From Polaromonas sp. (GTDB lineage: Bacteria; Pseudomonadota; Gammaproteobacteria; Burkholderiales; Burkholderiaceae_C), in contig JAKFXR010000043.1 of NCBI GenBank assembly GCA_021731285.1, forward strand, positions 1 to 64,000: 64,000 nt of DNA. Reading direction: 5' to 3'. Positions 38,945 to 47,699 of this stretch are shown piece after piece (position 1 is the stretch's first letter; each line of letters opens with the position of its first letter). The notes under the pieces are model-generated. The model was not told where the DNA came from, ran no database searches, and was given only the letters and a program-made list of their open reading frames with translations. The translations under genes were made by a program, and so were the position numbers.

Positions 38945-39103
38945 ATGTCCATTTCACTCATCCTGCTGATCGTCCTCATCCTGATTCTTGTGGGCGCATT
39001 GCCAACCTGGGGACACAGCCGCAGTTGGGGCTATGGTCCGAGCGGTGGCCTGGGTCTGGTGGTGCTCATTCTGGTGATCCTGCTGCTCATGGGCAAACTC
39101 TGA
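38945..39103 (+). CDS. DUF3309 small membrane protein
   Basis: A 52-residue peptide with two hydrophobic segments (SLILLIVLILILVGALPTW and GLGLVVLILVILLLMG) separated by the GHSRSWGYGPSG turn, the signature of the DUF3309 family. Its function is unknown; such peptides are common and sometimes stress-induced. AAGGAG lies nine bases before the ATG and a good intrinsic terminator follows, so it is a complete monocistronic gene. Confidence 0.85.
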   Translation: MSISLILLIVLILILVGALPTWGHSRSWGYGPSGGLGLVVLILVILLLMGKL

Positions 39104-39123
39104 CCGCAGGTCCCGCAAAAAAC

Positions 39124-39156
39124 AAAGGGCTCCATCTGTCGATGGCGCCCTTTTTT
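39124..39156 (+). terminator. Intrinsic terminator of the DUF3309 gene
   Basis: AAAGGGC-t-CCATC and GATGG-c-GCCCTTT pair with one mismatch and a TGTC loop, followed by six T. It lies about 20 bases past the stop codon. Confidence 0.85.
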
Positions 39157-39171
39157 CATGGCGTCTGAAAA

Positions 39172-40668
39172 TCAGAACCTCATCTGTTTCAGGTCAGTTC
39201 CGAGCTGGTCCAGCAGTGCGCTCCAGTCACCCATGCTCTCCTGCCGGTACAAGCTGGCAGAGCCATACCAGGGAGTGTCTGCGCGTTCCAGCAACCAGCG
39301 CCAGTCGGGATTAAAAGGCAACAGGATCCACACTGGTTTACCCAGCGCGCCTGCCAGGTGAGCCACGCTGGTATCGACGCTCACGATGACATCCATCAGC
39401 TCGCACAGCGCGGCCGTGTCGCTGAAGTCCCTGATCTCTTCTCCGAAATGCGCAATGTCAGCGTGCTGCAACACACTCCGGTCGGCCTCGCGCACTTCCT
39501 TTTGCAGGCTCACATAGTCAAGGCCCGAGGGCAGGAATTTGATCAGCGTTGCCAGAGCGATGCTTCGGCTGCTGTCATTTTTATGCCCCGCGTTTCCGCT
39601 CCACACCAGGCCCACACGGGGTGCCGCTTTGGGACCCAGCCTGTCCTTCCACCCGCCGACTTTTCCCGCAGGTGTTGCAAGGTAACCGTTTGCCGAGGGA
39701 ACAGTGTCGAGCGTGGTGCCACACACCAGGGGCAAGCTCAGCAGCGGGCAATGAAAGTCGGATGGCGGCAATTCTGCGCCCCTGGCTACCACATGCGACA
39801 CGCCCTTCAGGCTGGTCATCAAGCCCATCAGCGGCGCCTGCACTTCCAGCACCACGCGCGCGCCCAGGGCATGGACCTGCGGGACGTACCGGCAAAACTG
39901 AAGCGTGTCGCCCAGCCCCTGCTCGCTGTGCAGAAGAATGGTTTTCCCTTGCAGCGAGGGCGTGCCCAGCCACAGGGGCTGGGCAAAATTGCGCGCCGGC
40001 ATCTCGTCCCGACGCCATTCATACTTTTCCCAGCCCGCAGTGAGCCTGCCCAGTTGCAGAAAGCACATTCCCAGGTTCAGATGGACGCCGGGAAGATCGG
40101 GATTGAGCGCGATGGCCTTGTCATAGTTTTCAATCGCTGTTTCGGGCAAACGCCTCTCCCGGAACAGGTTGCCGCGGTTGTAATACGCCTCGGCAAAACC
40201 GGCCTTGAGCGCAATCGCCTTGTCATAGCTGGCGATGGCATCGTCCACCCGCTGCAAATCCTTCAGGGCAGCGGCGCGGTTGTAGTAAGCCTCCGCGTAA
40301 GCCTTGTTGAGCTCAATGGCCTTGTCATAACAGTCCAGCGCCAGTTGCGGCTGCTGCACAGCCTTGAAGACATTGCCGCGGTTGTTCCAGGCCACAACGC
40401 TGCGCGGATCGACTTCCAGTGAACGGTCAATCCACTGGAGTGCCTGGTCAAAGCGTCTGGTCTTGATGGCAATCACGCCCAGCATGTGCAGCGTGTCAAA
40501 GTGCCGGGGCTGGATTGCAAGCACCTGCTCGTAAATGGCCTGCGCCTTCTCAAACTCGCCTTGTTGCTGCAAGGCCAAGCCCTGGGCGTATGTCGGGGGC
40601 TCCAGAGTGGTCCCCGGTTTGCCGGACTGATGTCCGGGCGAACAGGAAACCGAAGAGCTGAGCTTCAT
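39172..40668 (-). CDS. TPR protein with a glycosyltransferase-like C-terminal domain
   Basis: A 498-residue protein. The N-terminal half holds about five tetratricopeptide repeats (units such as AEAYYNRGNLFRERRLPETA and AEAYYNRAAALKDLQRVDDA). From about residue 225 a GT-B-like part follows, with LLHSEQGLGDTLQFCRYVP and, near the end, VDTSVAHLAGALGKPVWIL, motifs found in heptosyltransferase/GT41-like domains. Substrate is unknown; protein or surface-glycan glycosylation is likely. I start at MKLSSS (40668); a first ATG two codons earlier is possible. It lies next to hrpA, same strand, 21 bases after the hrpA start region is not shared. Confidence 0.8.
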   Translation of the reverse strand: MKLSSSVSCSPGHQSGKPGTTLEPPTYAQGLALQQQGEFEKAQAIYEQVLAIQPRHFDTLHMLGVIAIKTRRFDQALQWIDRSLEVDPRSVVAWNNRGNVFKAVQQPQLALDCYDKAIELNKAYAEAYYNRAAALKDLQRVDDAIASYDKAIALKAGFAEAYYNRGNLFRERRLPETAIENYDKAIALNPDLPGVHLNLGMCFLQLGRLTAGWEKYEWRRDEMPARNFAQPLWLGTPSLQGKTILLHSEQGLGDTLQFCRYVPQVHALGARVVLEVQAPLMGLMTSLKGVSHVVARGAELPPSDFHCPLLSLPLVCGTTLDTVPSANGYLATPAGKVGGWKDRLGPKAAPRVGLVWSGNAGHKNDSSRSIALATLIKFLPSGLDYVSLQKEVREADRSVLQHADIAHFGEEIRDFSDTAALCELMDVIVSVDTSVAHLAGALGKPVWILLPFNPDWRWLLERADTPWYGSASLYRQESMGDWSALLDQLGTDLKQMRF

Positions 40669-40695
40669 GCCCAAATTGTAGGGTGAGCCTGATGC

Positions 40696-43600
40696 TTAGC
40701 TGTTGAGCTGAGCCCACAGCTTGTCCAGCCGCTTGATGCTGACCGGCTGGGGCGTACGCAACTCCTGCGCAAAAAAGCTCACGCGCAGCTCTTCAATCAA
40801 CCACCGCAGCTCCTGCAACCGCACGTCAAGCGCACCCTTGCGCTCGGCCACCATGCGCCAATAGCGCTGCTCCTGTGGCCGCAGCTCGGCCAGGCGGGCC
40901 GCATCACGTGCCGGGTCGGCGCGCCATTTCTCCAGACGCAGGGTGATGGCCTTGAGGTACCTGGGGAAGTGCTGCAGTTGGGCGTAGGGTGTTGCCGTCA
41001 AAAAACGTTTGGGCACCAGCCGCTGCAATTGCTGGGCCGCGTCAAGCGCAGCTTCCGCCGCATTCTTGCTGTCCTTGATCTTGCGTTGGGCGATAGCGAA
41101 TTCAATGAGAATGCCGGCCGCCAGCCGGGCCACCTCGCTGGCAATCAGGGTCAGGCGCCCTCGCCCGTCGTCCACACGCTTTTTGAAGTCTGCCTCGCTG
41201 GTCGGCAAGGGATCCATCAGAAAAGCCCGGTCCAGCGCAACTTCGATGATCTGCTCGCGCAGTTCCTCCAGCGTGCCCCCGCCCGAGTTGTCGGCGGCAC
41301 GCCCGACCAGCATGTAGGCGGTGGCCATTTTCTGCAGATCAGGCAGGTTTTTTTCAAGGTACTTGAGCGCGTCCTTGATCTGCAGGGAAAAAAGCCGCCG
41401 CAAACCTGCGCGATGCCTGGTCGCAGCGACATCGGGTTCATCAAATACCTCGATGGTCACGGCATCCCCCAGATCGATCAGCGCCGGAAAACCAATCAAG
41501 GTCTGCTTGCCCTTGCTGATTTCCATCAGCTCGGGCAACTCGCCAAAACTCCAGCTGGTGTATCGCTCCGGCGTTCTGACCGGGGCTGGTTTGTCGGCCT
41601 GTTGATTTGCTATGTTTTCAGGAGCAAACTTCTCCCGTCCTTCAAGGGCAGAACCCCGATTTGGCTCATCATCGCCGGTACCGGGGTCGGTGTGGGGGTC
41701 CGCCCGCATCTTCAGTCCGGCCAGCGCCTGAAAAGCGCCCCGCGCCTGCGACCCCAGTTCGCCCTTGAGTGTGCCCAGGTTGCGGCCTGTGCCCAACTGG
41801 CGGCCATGCTCATCCACCACGCGAAAGTTCATGAACAGGTGCGGTGGCAGCATGTCCAGCTTCATGTCGCCACGTTTGATGTCCAGCGAGCTTGCATCGC
41901 GCACCAGCTTGAGCACTGCGTCTGTCAGCGAGCCGGCGCCAAACTTCTCCGGCTGCAGCAGCTCTGCCGCCATGCGCGCCGCCGTCTCGGGCAGCGGCAC
42001 CAAACGCGAGCGAGGCCGCTGGTGCAGGGTTTTGATCAGTGCCTGTACCTTGTCCTTGAGCATGCCGGGCACCAGCCACTCGCAGCGCTCCTCGTTGACC
42101 TGGTTCAGCGCAAACAGCGGCACGTCCACTGTGACGCCATCTTTCGGGTCACCCGGCTCATGCAGGTAAGTGGCGGTGCAGTCCACACCGCCCAGACGCA
42201 TGGTTTTCGGAAATGCCTGGGTGGTGATGCCGGCGGCCTCATGGCGCATCAGTTCCTCGCGGCTCAGCAGGAGCAGCCTGGGCTGCTTTTTGACCTCGTC
42301 CCTGTACCAGTGCTCGCAGGCCGCGCCCGTGCACATGTCGGCCGGGAGTTGCTGGTCGTAGAAGGCGTAGATCAGCTCTTCATCGACCAGCACGTCCTGG
42401 CGCCGCGCCTTGTGCTCCAGGTCCTGCACCTGCTCAATCAGCTTGAGATTGACCGCCAGAAAAGGCAGTTTGGTGTCCCAGTTGCCTGCCACCAGGGCTT
42501 CGCGGATAAATATCTCGCGCGCTGTCACCGGATCCACCCTGCCGAAATTGACGCGCCTGCCGTTGTAGATCACCAGGCCGTACAGGGTGGCGCGCTCCAG
42601 AGCGGTCACCTGCGCAGCCTTTTTCTCCCAGTGCGGGTCCAGCAACTGCTTTTTGAGCAAATGGCCGGCCACTTGCTCGACCCACTGCGGCTCGATGTTG
42701 GCAATGCCGCGGCCAAACAGGCGTGTGGTTTCCACCAGCTCGGCCGCCACAATCCAGCGGCCCGGCTTTTTGCTGAGCCTGGCACCGGGATGACGGTAAA
42801 ACTTGATGCCGCGTGCGCCCAGGTACCAGTCTTCCTCATCGCTCTTGATGCCGAGGTTGCCCAAAAGGCCGCACAACATCGACAAATGCAGCTGTTCATA
42901 ACTGGCCGGTTTGTCGTTCAGGTGCCAGCCCTGTTCGCCGACCACGCTGTGCAACTGCGAATGGATGTCGCGCCACTCGCGGACGCGGCGGATGTTGATG
43001 TAGTTCTCGCGCAGCAGGTTTTCGTACTGGCGGTTGGACAACTTGTGTGTCTGGCGGGTCAGACCCCGATGACCGGAAGCGTCCGCGCCAGCGGAGGCTT
43101 CGGTCGATCGGGCTCTGACCCCCACTGTTTGAACGTCCGCATCGTGTCCGCCGCGCACATCACCCAACCATTTCCACAGCTTGAGGTAACCGCTGAATTC
43201 GCTTTTCTCGTCGTCAAACTTGGCATGCTGCTGGTCGGCCTGGGTCTGCTTGTCCATGGGCCGGTCGCGCACGTCCTGCACGCTGAGCGCACTGGCGATC
43301 ACCAGCACCTCGTCCAGCGCTTGCCGGTCGCGGGCTTCCAGAATCATGCGGCCCACGCGCGGGTCCAGCGGCAGCTTGGCCAGCGAACGGCCGACGGGCG
43401 TGAGCTCGTTGTCGTCGTCCACCGCGCCCAGTTCGGCCAGGAGCTGGTAGCCGTCGGCCACCGCACGGCCCTGGGGTGGCTCGATAAAGGCAAAGCTTTC
43501 AATCGTGCCCAGGTGCAGGGCTTTCATGCGCAGAATCACCGCCGCCAGCGAGCTGCGCAAAATTTCGGGGTCGGTAAAGCGGGCCCGGCTCAGAAAGTCC

Positions 43601-44973
43601 TGTTCATCGTAGAGCCGGATGCAGATGCCGTCGGCGACGCGGCCACAGCGACCGGCGCGCTGGTTGGCTGCGGCCTGCGACACCGGCTCCACCATCAACT
43701 GTTCGACCTTGTTCCTGAAGCTGTAGCGCTTGACGCGCGCCGTGCCTGCATCGATGACATAGCGAATGCCCGGCACCGTCAGCGAGGTCTCGGCGACGTT
43801 GGTCGCCAGCACAATGCGCCTGCCGGTGTGGCCGTCAAAAATGCGGTCCTGCTCGGCCTGACTCAAACGTGCAAACAGCGGCAGCACCTCAGCGTTGCGA
43901 AACAGCGGCTGGTGCGCCAGGTGTTTGCGCAGGTGGTCGGCAGCCTCACGAATTTCGCGCTCGCCCGGCAGGAAGATCAGGATGTCGCCGGCGCTGTGCG
44001 GGTTGCGCCAGAGCTCGTCCACCCCGTCGGCGATCGCGTCATTGAGGTCGTAGTCACGCGACTCTTCAAATGGCCGGTAGCGCTGCTCCACCGGAAACAT
44101 GCGGCCCGACACCATGATCACGGGAGCCGGAATTTTCTGCCCCCACGCTCCGCGCTGCGCGTCGTCGCGAGGCCTTGCAGGCCGCGACTCGCCAGAGTCT
44201 TCGTCTCTGTCGCCTGTCCAAACCTGCTCAAGCAGGTTTGGAGCCGCAGGCTCCAGCCCCGCGGGGGCTGCGCCCGCCTTGGGGCGGCCCGGCGGCGGCG
44301 GACTTTCCGGCCCCCACGCTCCGCGCTGCGCGTCGTCGCTGCCCCCCGAGGGGGCTGCGCCGGCCTTGGGGCGGCCCGGCGGCGGCGCGTCTGACGCAAA
44401 GTAATCCGCAAAGCGCTGCGCATCAATCGTCGCCGAGGTGATCACCACTTTCAGGTCCGGCCGGCGCGGCAGCAACTGGCGCAGGTAGCCGAGCAGAAAG
44501 TCAATGTTCAGGCTGCGCTCATGCGCCTCGTCAATGATGATGGTGTCGTAGGCTTTGAGCAGCGGGTCGGTCTGCGTTTCGGCCAGCAGGATGCCATCGG
44601 TCATCAGCTTGACTGACGCATCGCGGCTGAGCCTGTCCTGAAAGCGCACCTTGTAGCCGACCACATCGCCCAGCGGCGTCTTCAGTTCTTCGGCAATGCG
44701 CTTGGCCACGCTGGAGGCGGCAATCCGGCGCGGCTGGGTGTGGCCGATCAGCCTGCCCTGGCCCGCGGGGTAGTTGAGCTTGCCGCGTCCCATGGCCAGC
44801 GCAATCTTGGGCAACTGCGTGGTTTTTCCCGAGCCGGTTTCACCGCAGACGATCACCACCTGATGCGCGCTCATGGCGGCGGTGATTTCCTCGCGCTTGC
44901 CTGATACCGGCAGGGCCTGTGGAAACTCGATATGCAGGGGAACGGTCAAGGGGGGTGTCGGCAAAGGGTTCAA
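40696..44973 (-). CDS. hrpA: ATP-dependent RNA helicase HrpA (DEAH box) with in-frame repeats
   Basis: HrpA is a DEAH-box helicase that rescues stalled or collided ribosomes and acts in mRNA processing. The 1425-residue protein (E. coli has 1300) has GETGSGKTT (Lys50), DEAH at 148-151, SAT at 180-182, QRAGRCGRVADG, the HA2 and OB domains, and the long DUF3418-type C-terminus. Extra lengths come from repeats kept in frame: about residues 195-279 (two family-1 copies) between motif III and VSGRMFPVEQRYRPF, about 617-639 (a palindrome at 43056), and about 1103-1123 (family-2). The initiator is apparently TTG (44973); no upstream ATG fits. Confidence 0.9.
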   Translation of the reverse strand: MNPLPTPPLTVPLHIEFPQALPVSGKREEITAAMSAHQVVIVCGETGSGKTTQLPKIALAMGRGKLNYPAGQGRLIGHTQPRRIAASSVAKRIAEELKTPLGDVVGYKVRFQDRLSRDASVKLMTDGILLAETQTDPLLKAYDTIIIDEAHERSLNIDFLLGYLRQLLPRRPDLKVVITSATIDAQRFADYFASDAPPPGRPKAGAAPSGGSDDAQRGAWGPESPPPPGRPKAGAAPAGLEPAAPNLLEQVWTGDRDEDSGESRPARPRDDAQRGAWGQKIPAPVIMVSGRMFPVEQRYRPFEESRDYDLNDAIADGVDELWRNPHSAGDILIFLPGEREIREAADHLRKHLAHQPLFRNAEVLPLFARLSQAEQDRIFDGHTGRRIVLATNVAETSLTVPGIRYVIDAGTARVKRYSFRNKVEQLMVEPVSQAAANQRAGRCGRVADGICIRLYDEQDFLSRARFTDPEILRSSLAAVILRMKALHLGTIESFAFIEPPQGRAVADGYQLLAELGAVDDDNELTPVGRSLAKLPLDPRVGRMILEARDRQALDEVLVIASALSVQDVRDRPMDKQTQADQQHAKFDDEKSEFSGYLKLWKWLGDVRGGHDADVQTVGVRARSTEASAGADASGHRGLTRQTHKLSNRQYENLLRENYINIRRVREWRDIHSQLHSVVGEQGWHLNDKPASYEQLHLSMLCGLLGNLGIKSDEEDWYLGARGIKFYRHPGARLSKKPGRWIVAAELVETTRLFGRGIANIEPQWVEQVAGHLLKKQLLDPHWEKKAAQVTALERATLYGLVIYNGRRVNFGRVDPVTAREIFIREALVAGNWDTKLPFLAVNLKLIEQVQDLEHKARRQDVLVDEELIYAFYDQQLPADMCTGAACEHWYRDEVKKQPRLLLLSREELMRHEAAGITTQAFPKTMRLGGVDCTATYLHEPGDPKDGVTVDVPLFALNQVNEERCEWLVPGMLKDKVQALIKTLHQRPRSRLVPLPETAARMAAELLQPEKFGAGSLTDAVLKLVRDASSLDIKRGDMKLDMLPPHLFMNFRVVDEHGRQLGTGRNLGTLKGELGSQARGAFQALAGLKMRADPHTDPGTGDDEPNRGSALEGREKFAPENIANQQADKPAPVRTPERYTSWSFGELPELMEISKGKQTLIGFPALIDLGDAVTIEVFDEPDVAATRHRAGLRRLFSLQIKDALKYLEKNLPDLQKMATAYMLVGRAADNSGGGTLEELREQIIEVALDRAFLMDPLPTSEADFKKRVDDGRGRLTLIASEVARLAAGILIEFAIAQRKIKDSKNAAEAALDAAQQLQRLVPKRFLTATPYAQLQHFPRYLKAITLRLEKWRADPARDAARLAELRPQEQRYWRMVAERKGALDVRLQELRWLIEELRVSFFAQELRTPQPVSIKRLDKLWAQLNS
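41603..41665 (+). repeat. Family-2 repeat inside hrpA
   Basis: GATTTGCTATGTTTTCAGGA, then GCAAACTTCTCCCG, then TTCAAGGGCAGAACCCCGA. It closely matches the complement of 18887-18953. It stays in frame and encodes residues around EGREKFAPENIANQQ in HrpA. Confidence 0.72.
43056..43122. repeat. 67-bp palindromic element inside hrpA
   Basis: GGGTCAGACCCCGAT and ATCGGGCTCTGACCCC are the outer arms; GACCGGAAGC and GCTTCGGTC are inner arms. The whole 67 bases fold as one hairpin. It is translated in frame as part of HrpA (TEASAGADASGHRGLTRQ). No other copy was seen in the window, but the shape is typical of a dispersed palindromic unit. Confidence 0.65.
44137..44301 (+). repeat. Family-1 GC-rich repeat, copy E1, inside hrpA
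   Basis: CTGCCCCCACGCTCCGCGCT, an inserted middle with a perfect hairpin CCAAACCTGCT/AGCAGGTTTGG at 44218-44241, then CCCCGCGGGGGC and the tail CTTGGGGCGGCCCGGCGGCG (type I). It is antisense to hrpA and read in frame as part of the protein. Confidence 0.85.
44308..44387 (+). repeat. Family-1 GC-rich repeat, copy E2, inside hrpA
   Basis: GGCCCCCACGCTCCGCGCTG, the CCCCCCGAGGGGG palindrome and the same tail as E1. The first 29 bases from CCCCCACGCT and the last 24 bases are identical to E1, so E1 and E2 are a recent tandem duplication or double insertion. Confidence 0.88.
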
Positions 44974-45012
44974 AGCCTTTGATTATCGGCGCTGGGCACC
45001 AACCCGCGCGGC

Positions 45013-46236
45013 TCAGGCCGATTCGAGCGCCGGCATTTCCACGGCCTCACCACTGGCCTGGTCAAACCAGGCGACCCGGCTGGCATAGGTGGTGGCAACG
45101 CGTGACATGCCCCGGCAGGTGGCCAGCACATTGGAGGCCTTGGCAGCCGGGTCCGAAACCAGCAGGACACCGACGCCAATCTCCGCCTTCCAGCGGGTTT
45201 GCTCGTTCTCCCGCCGGGCGGCGTCCAGGCTGGTGTTGAGGGCCACCGACTTGGACAGGCGCGCGCAGACGCGGTGCGCCAGGCGCACCAGCTGGCCACT
45301 GTCCTGGCAGTTGCGCTGCAAAACCACAAAACCGTCGGTCGCCAGACGGCCTATCTCAAAGCGCAGGGGGACGGTGCGCCGCAAACGCCCGGCACAGACA
45401 AACAGCGCGTGGTTGACTGCCGCCGTGCCATGCAGCTTTTCCAGCACATACAGATTGCTGATACTCACCACAATCACCCCCATGGATGCCGGCTCACTGC
45501 GGTAGTGCTTGAAGGCGTCGCCTATCATCTGCCCGGTTTCTGTATGGGAGCGCATGCGGGTCACCGGGTCATAGCCCGGCCCATACACCATGACCTGGCG
45601 CAACTCGATCAGGTAGGAATAGCGCGTCCACAAGGCCGACGCCATCGCTGCCACATAGGCCGTCCCGGCGATGGCGCTGACGGCATGCACCTGCCATGGC
45701 ACGTTGGCCCTGTCCAGGGCGATCCAGCTCATGCCGGCCATGGCCACCAGCAGGGAGAACACACCGGCAACCGCCGTCCAGCCCAGCCGGTCCCCGCGCA
45801 AGGCGTTGTGCAAGGCCACCGCCAGCGCAAATGCGGCCAGCGAGCAGGCAACCCCCACACCCAGTGCCAGCGATTGCCAGGGCGTCAGAAACCAGCCGAT
45901 GGCTGCACTGCCGAACGCCAGCGCCAGCAAAGCGCCGGCAATACGCAGTTGCGCCTTGCGCCGGCGCATTGCGCCAACAATCATGAACAGCAGGTAGGCC
46001 AGAAAAGCCGAAACAACAAGTGCCACATGCGCCAGAAAGCGCGCCAGCGTGTCTTCGTTGGAAATCGGCAGCCCGCCCAGAAAGGCCAGGGCAAAAAATG
46101 CAGAGGCGCTGGCCGACAGCGCCGCGTTGAGCGAGATGCGGTGCAGCGAACGCGCAAACGTGACCGCGGAGACAGCCAGCATCAAGACCGTCAAGCCGAA
46201 GTAGCAACCCCAGAAGCCGAACGCCAATTTGTCCAT
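45013..46236 (-). CDS. Membrane protein with degenerate GGDEF-like domain
   Basis: A 407-residue protein with about six transmembrane helices in the first 215 residues and a C-terminal cytoplasmic domain that looks like a diguanylate cyclase fold: GYDPVTRMRSHTETGQMIGD corresponds to the DxLTGLxNR region. Where GGDEF should stand the sequence is FEIGRLATDGFVVL, so the signature is lost and cyclase activity is unlikely. It may sense or bind c-di-GMP, or be an inactive regulatory relative. It is divergent from argA, 109 bases apart. Confidence 0.65.
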   Translation of the reverse strand: MDKLAFGFWGCYFGLTVLMLAVSAVTFARSLHRISLNAALSASASAFFALAFLGGLPISNEDTLARFLAHVALVVSAFLAYLLFMIVGAMRRRKAQLRIAGALLALAFGSAAIGWFLTPWQSLALGVGVACSLAAFALAVALHNALRGDRLGWTAVAGVFSLLVAMAGMSWIALDRANVPWQVHAVSAIAGTAYVAAMASALWTRYSYLIELRQVMVYGPGYDPVTRMRSHTETGQMIGDAFKHYRSEPASMGVIVVSISNLYVLEKLHGTAAVNHALFVCAGRLRRTVPLRFEIGRLATDGFVVLQRNCQDSGQLVRLAHRVCARLSKSVALNTSLDAARRENEQTRWKAEIGVGVLLVSDPAAKASNVLATCRGMSRVATTYASRVAWFDQASGEAVEMPALESA

Positions 46237-46345
46237 GTGTCAGACCATTATCCGGGTTTCGCCCTTATCAAGGGGCGCGCTACATCCTCCCTTACACTCA
46301 TTGCCATTGCCTGAAAAAGCCTGTACAGAACCCGAAAGCGCACCC

Positions 46346-47695
46346 ATGTCTGCCGTCTTCAACTTCACCTTTGTGCCCTGGTTTCGCTCGGTAGCGCCCT
46401 ACATTCACCTGCACCGCGGAAAAACCTTTGTGGTGGCGATTGCCGGGGAAGCCATCGCGGCGGGCAAGCTGCAGCATCTGGCGCAAGACCTGGCACTGAT
46501 CCAGAGCATGGGCGTGAAGATCGTCCTGGTGCATGGATTTCGCCCGCAGGTCAATGAGCAACTGGCCGCCAAGGGCCACGAAGCCAAATACTCGCACGGC
46601 ATGCGCATCACCGACACCGTGGCGCTGGACTGCGCCCAGGAGGCTGCCGGCCAGTTGCGCTACGAGATCGAGGCCGCTTTCAGCCAGGGCCTGCCCAACA
46701 CACCCATGGCCGGCTCCACCGTGCGGGTCATCTCGGGCAACTTCATCACCGCGCGGCCGGTCGGCATTGTGGACGGCGTGGATTTCAAACACTCCGGCCT
46801 GGTGCGCAAGGTGGACACCGCCGGCATACTGCGCACGCTCGATTTTGGTGCCATGGTGCTGCTCTCGCCTTTTGGTTTTTCGCCCACCGGCGAAGCCTTC
46901 AACCTGACCATGGAAGAAGTTGCCACCAGCGTGGCCATCGAGCTGCAGGCCGACAAGCTTATTTTCATGACCGAAATCCCGGGCCTGCGCATCAACCCGT
47001 CCGAGCCTGAAAGCGAAGACAACCCGATAGACACCGAGTTGCCGCTGGCGGCTGCGGAAAAACTGCTGGCCCAGTTGCCCAACCCGACCCAGCCCACCGA
47101 CACGGCCTTTTACCTGCAGCACTGCGTCAAGGCCTGCAAGGGCGGGGTCGAGCGCAGCCACATCCTGCCGTTTGCGGTGGACGGCTCGGTGCTGCTGGAG
47201 ATCTATGTGCACGACGGCATAGGCACCATGGTCATCGACGAAAAACTCGAGAGCCTGCGCGAAGCCAGCGCCGACGACGTGGGCGGCATCCTGCAACTGA
47301 TTGAGCCGTTTGAAAAAGACGGCACGCTGGTGACCCGTGACCGCACCGAGATTGAACGCGACGCGGGCCTGTACACGGTGATCGAGCACGACGGCGTCAT
47401 TTTTGGCTGCGCCGCGCTGTACCCCTACCCCGAGGCCAAAACCGCCGAAATGGCCGCCCTCACGGTGTCGCCGCACAGCCAGAGTCAGGGTGACGGCGAG
47501 CGCATCCTCAAACGCATTGAACAACGCGCCAAAGCCCTGGGCCTGCAAAGCATTTTTGTGCTGACCACCCGAACCATGCACTGGTTCATCAAGCGCGGCT
47601 TTGTACAGGTGGACCCGGAATGGCTGCCCGAGGCCCGCAAGCGCAAGTACAACATCAACCGCAAAAGCCAGGTGCTTGTCAAAAAACTGAACTGA
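46346..47695 (+). CDS. argA: Amino-acid N-acetyltransferase (N-acetylglutamate synthase) ArgA
   Basis: ArgA makes N-acetylglutamate, the first step of arginine synthesis, and is feedback-inhibited by arginine. The 449-residue protein has the N-terminal kinase-like AAK domain (VVAIAGEAIAAGKLQHLAQD, then VLVHGFRPQVNEQLA) and a C-terminal GNAT domain (AALTVSPHSQSQGDGERIL, then WFIKRGFVQV). I start at MSAVFNFTFVPWFRSVAPY; the 39 upstream codons overlap the promoter region. LysE-type exporter follows by four bases. Confidence 0.94.
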   Translation: MSAVFNFTFVPWFRSVAPYIHLHRGKTFVVAIAGEAIAAGKLQHLAQDLALIQSMGVKIVLVHGFRPQVNEQLAAKGHEAKYSHGMRITDTVALDCAQEAAGQLRYEIEAAFSQGLPNTPMAGSTVRVISGNFITARPVGIVDGVDFKHSGLVRKVDTAGILRTLDFGAMVLLSPFGFSPTGEAFNLTMEEVATSVAIELQADKLIFMTEIPGLRINPSEPESEDNPIDTELPLAAAEKLLAQLPNPTQPTDTAFYLQHCVKACKGGVERSHILPFAVDGSVLLEIYVHDGIGTMVIDEKLESLREASADDVGGILQLIEPFEKDGTLVTRDRTEIERDAGLYTVIEHDGVIFGCAALYPYPEAKTAEMAALTVSPHSQSQGDGERILKRIEQRAKALGLQSIFVLTTRTMHWFIKRGFVQVDPEWLPEARKRKYNINRKSQVLVKKLN

Positions 47696-47699
47696 TGGC

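Noticed and set aside
44137-44387. Possible CRISPR-like tandem repeats
   Set aside because: Only two units, long and palindromic, no regular spacers and no cas genes; they are family-1 dispersed repeats.
40969-44394. 1141-codon open frame antisense to hrpA
   Set aside because: It mirrors the third-base bias of hrpA on the other strand and has no recognisable domains; hrpA has all helicase motifs.
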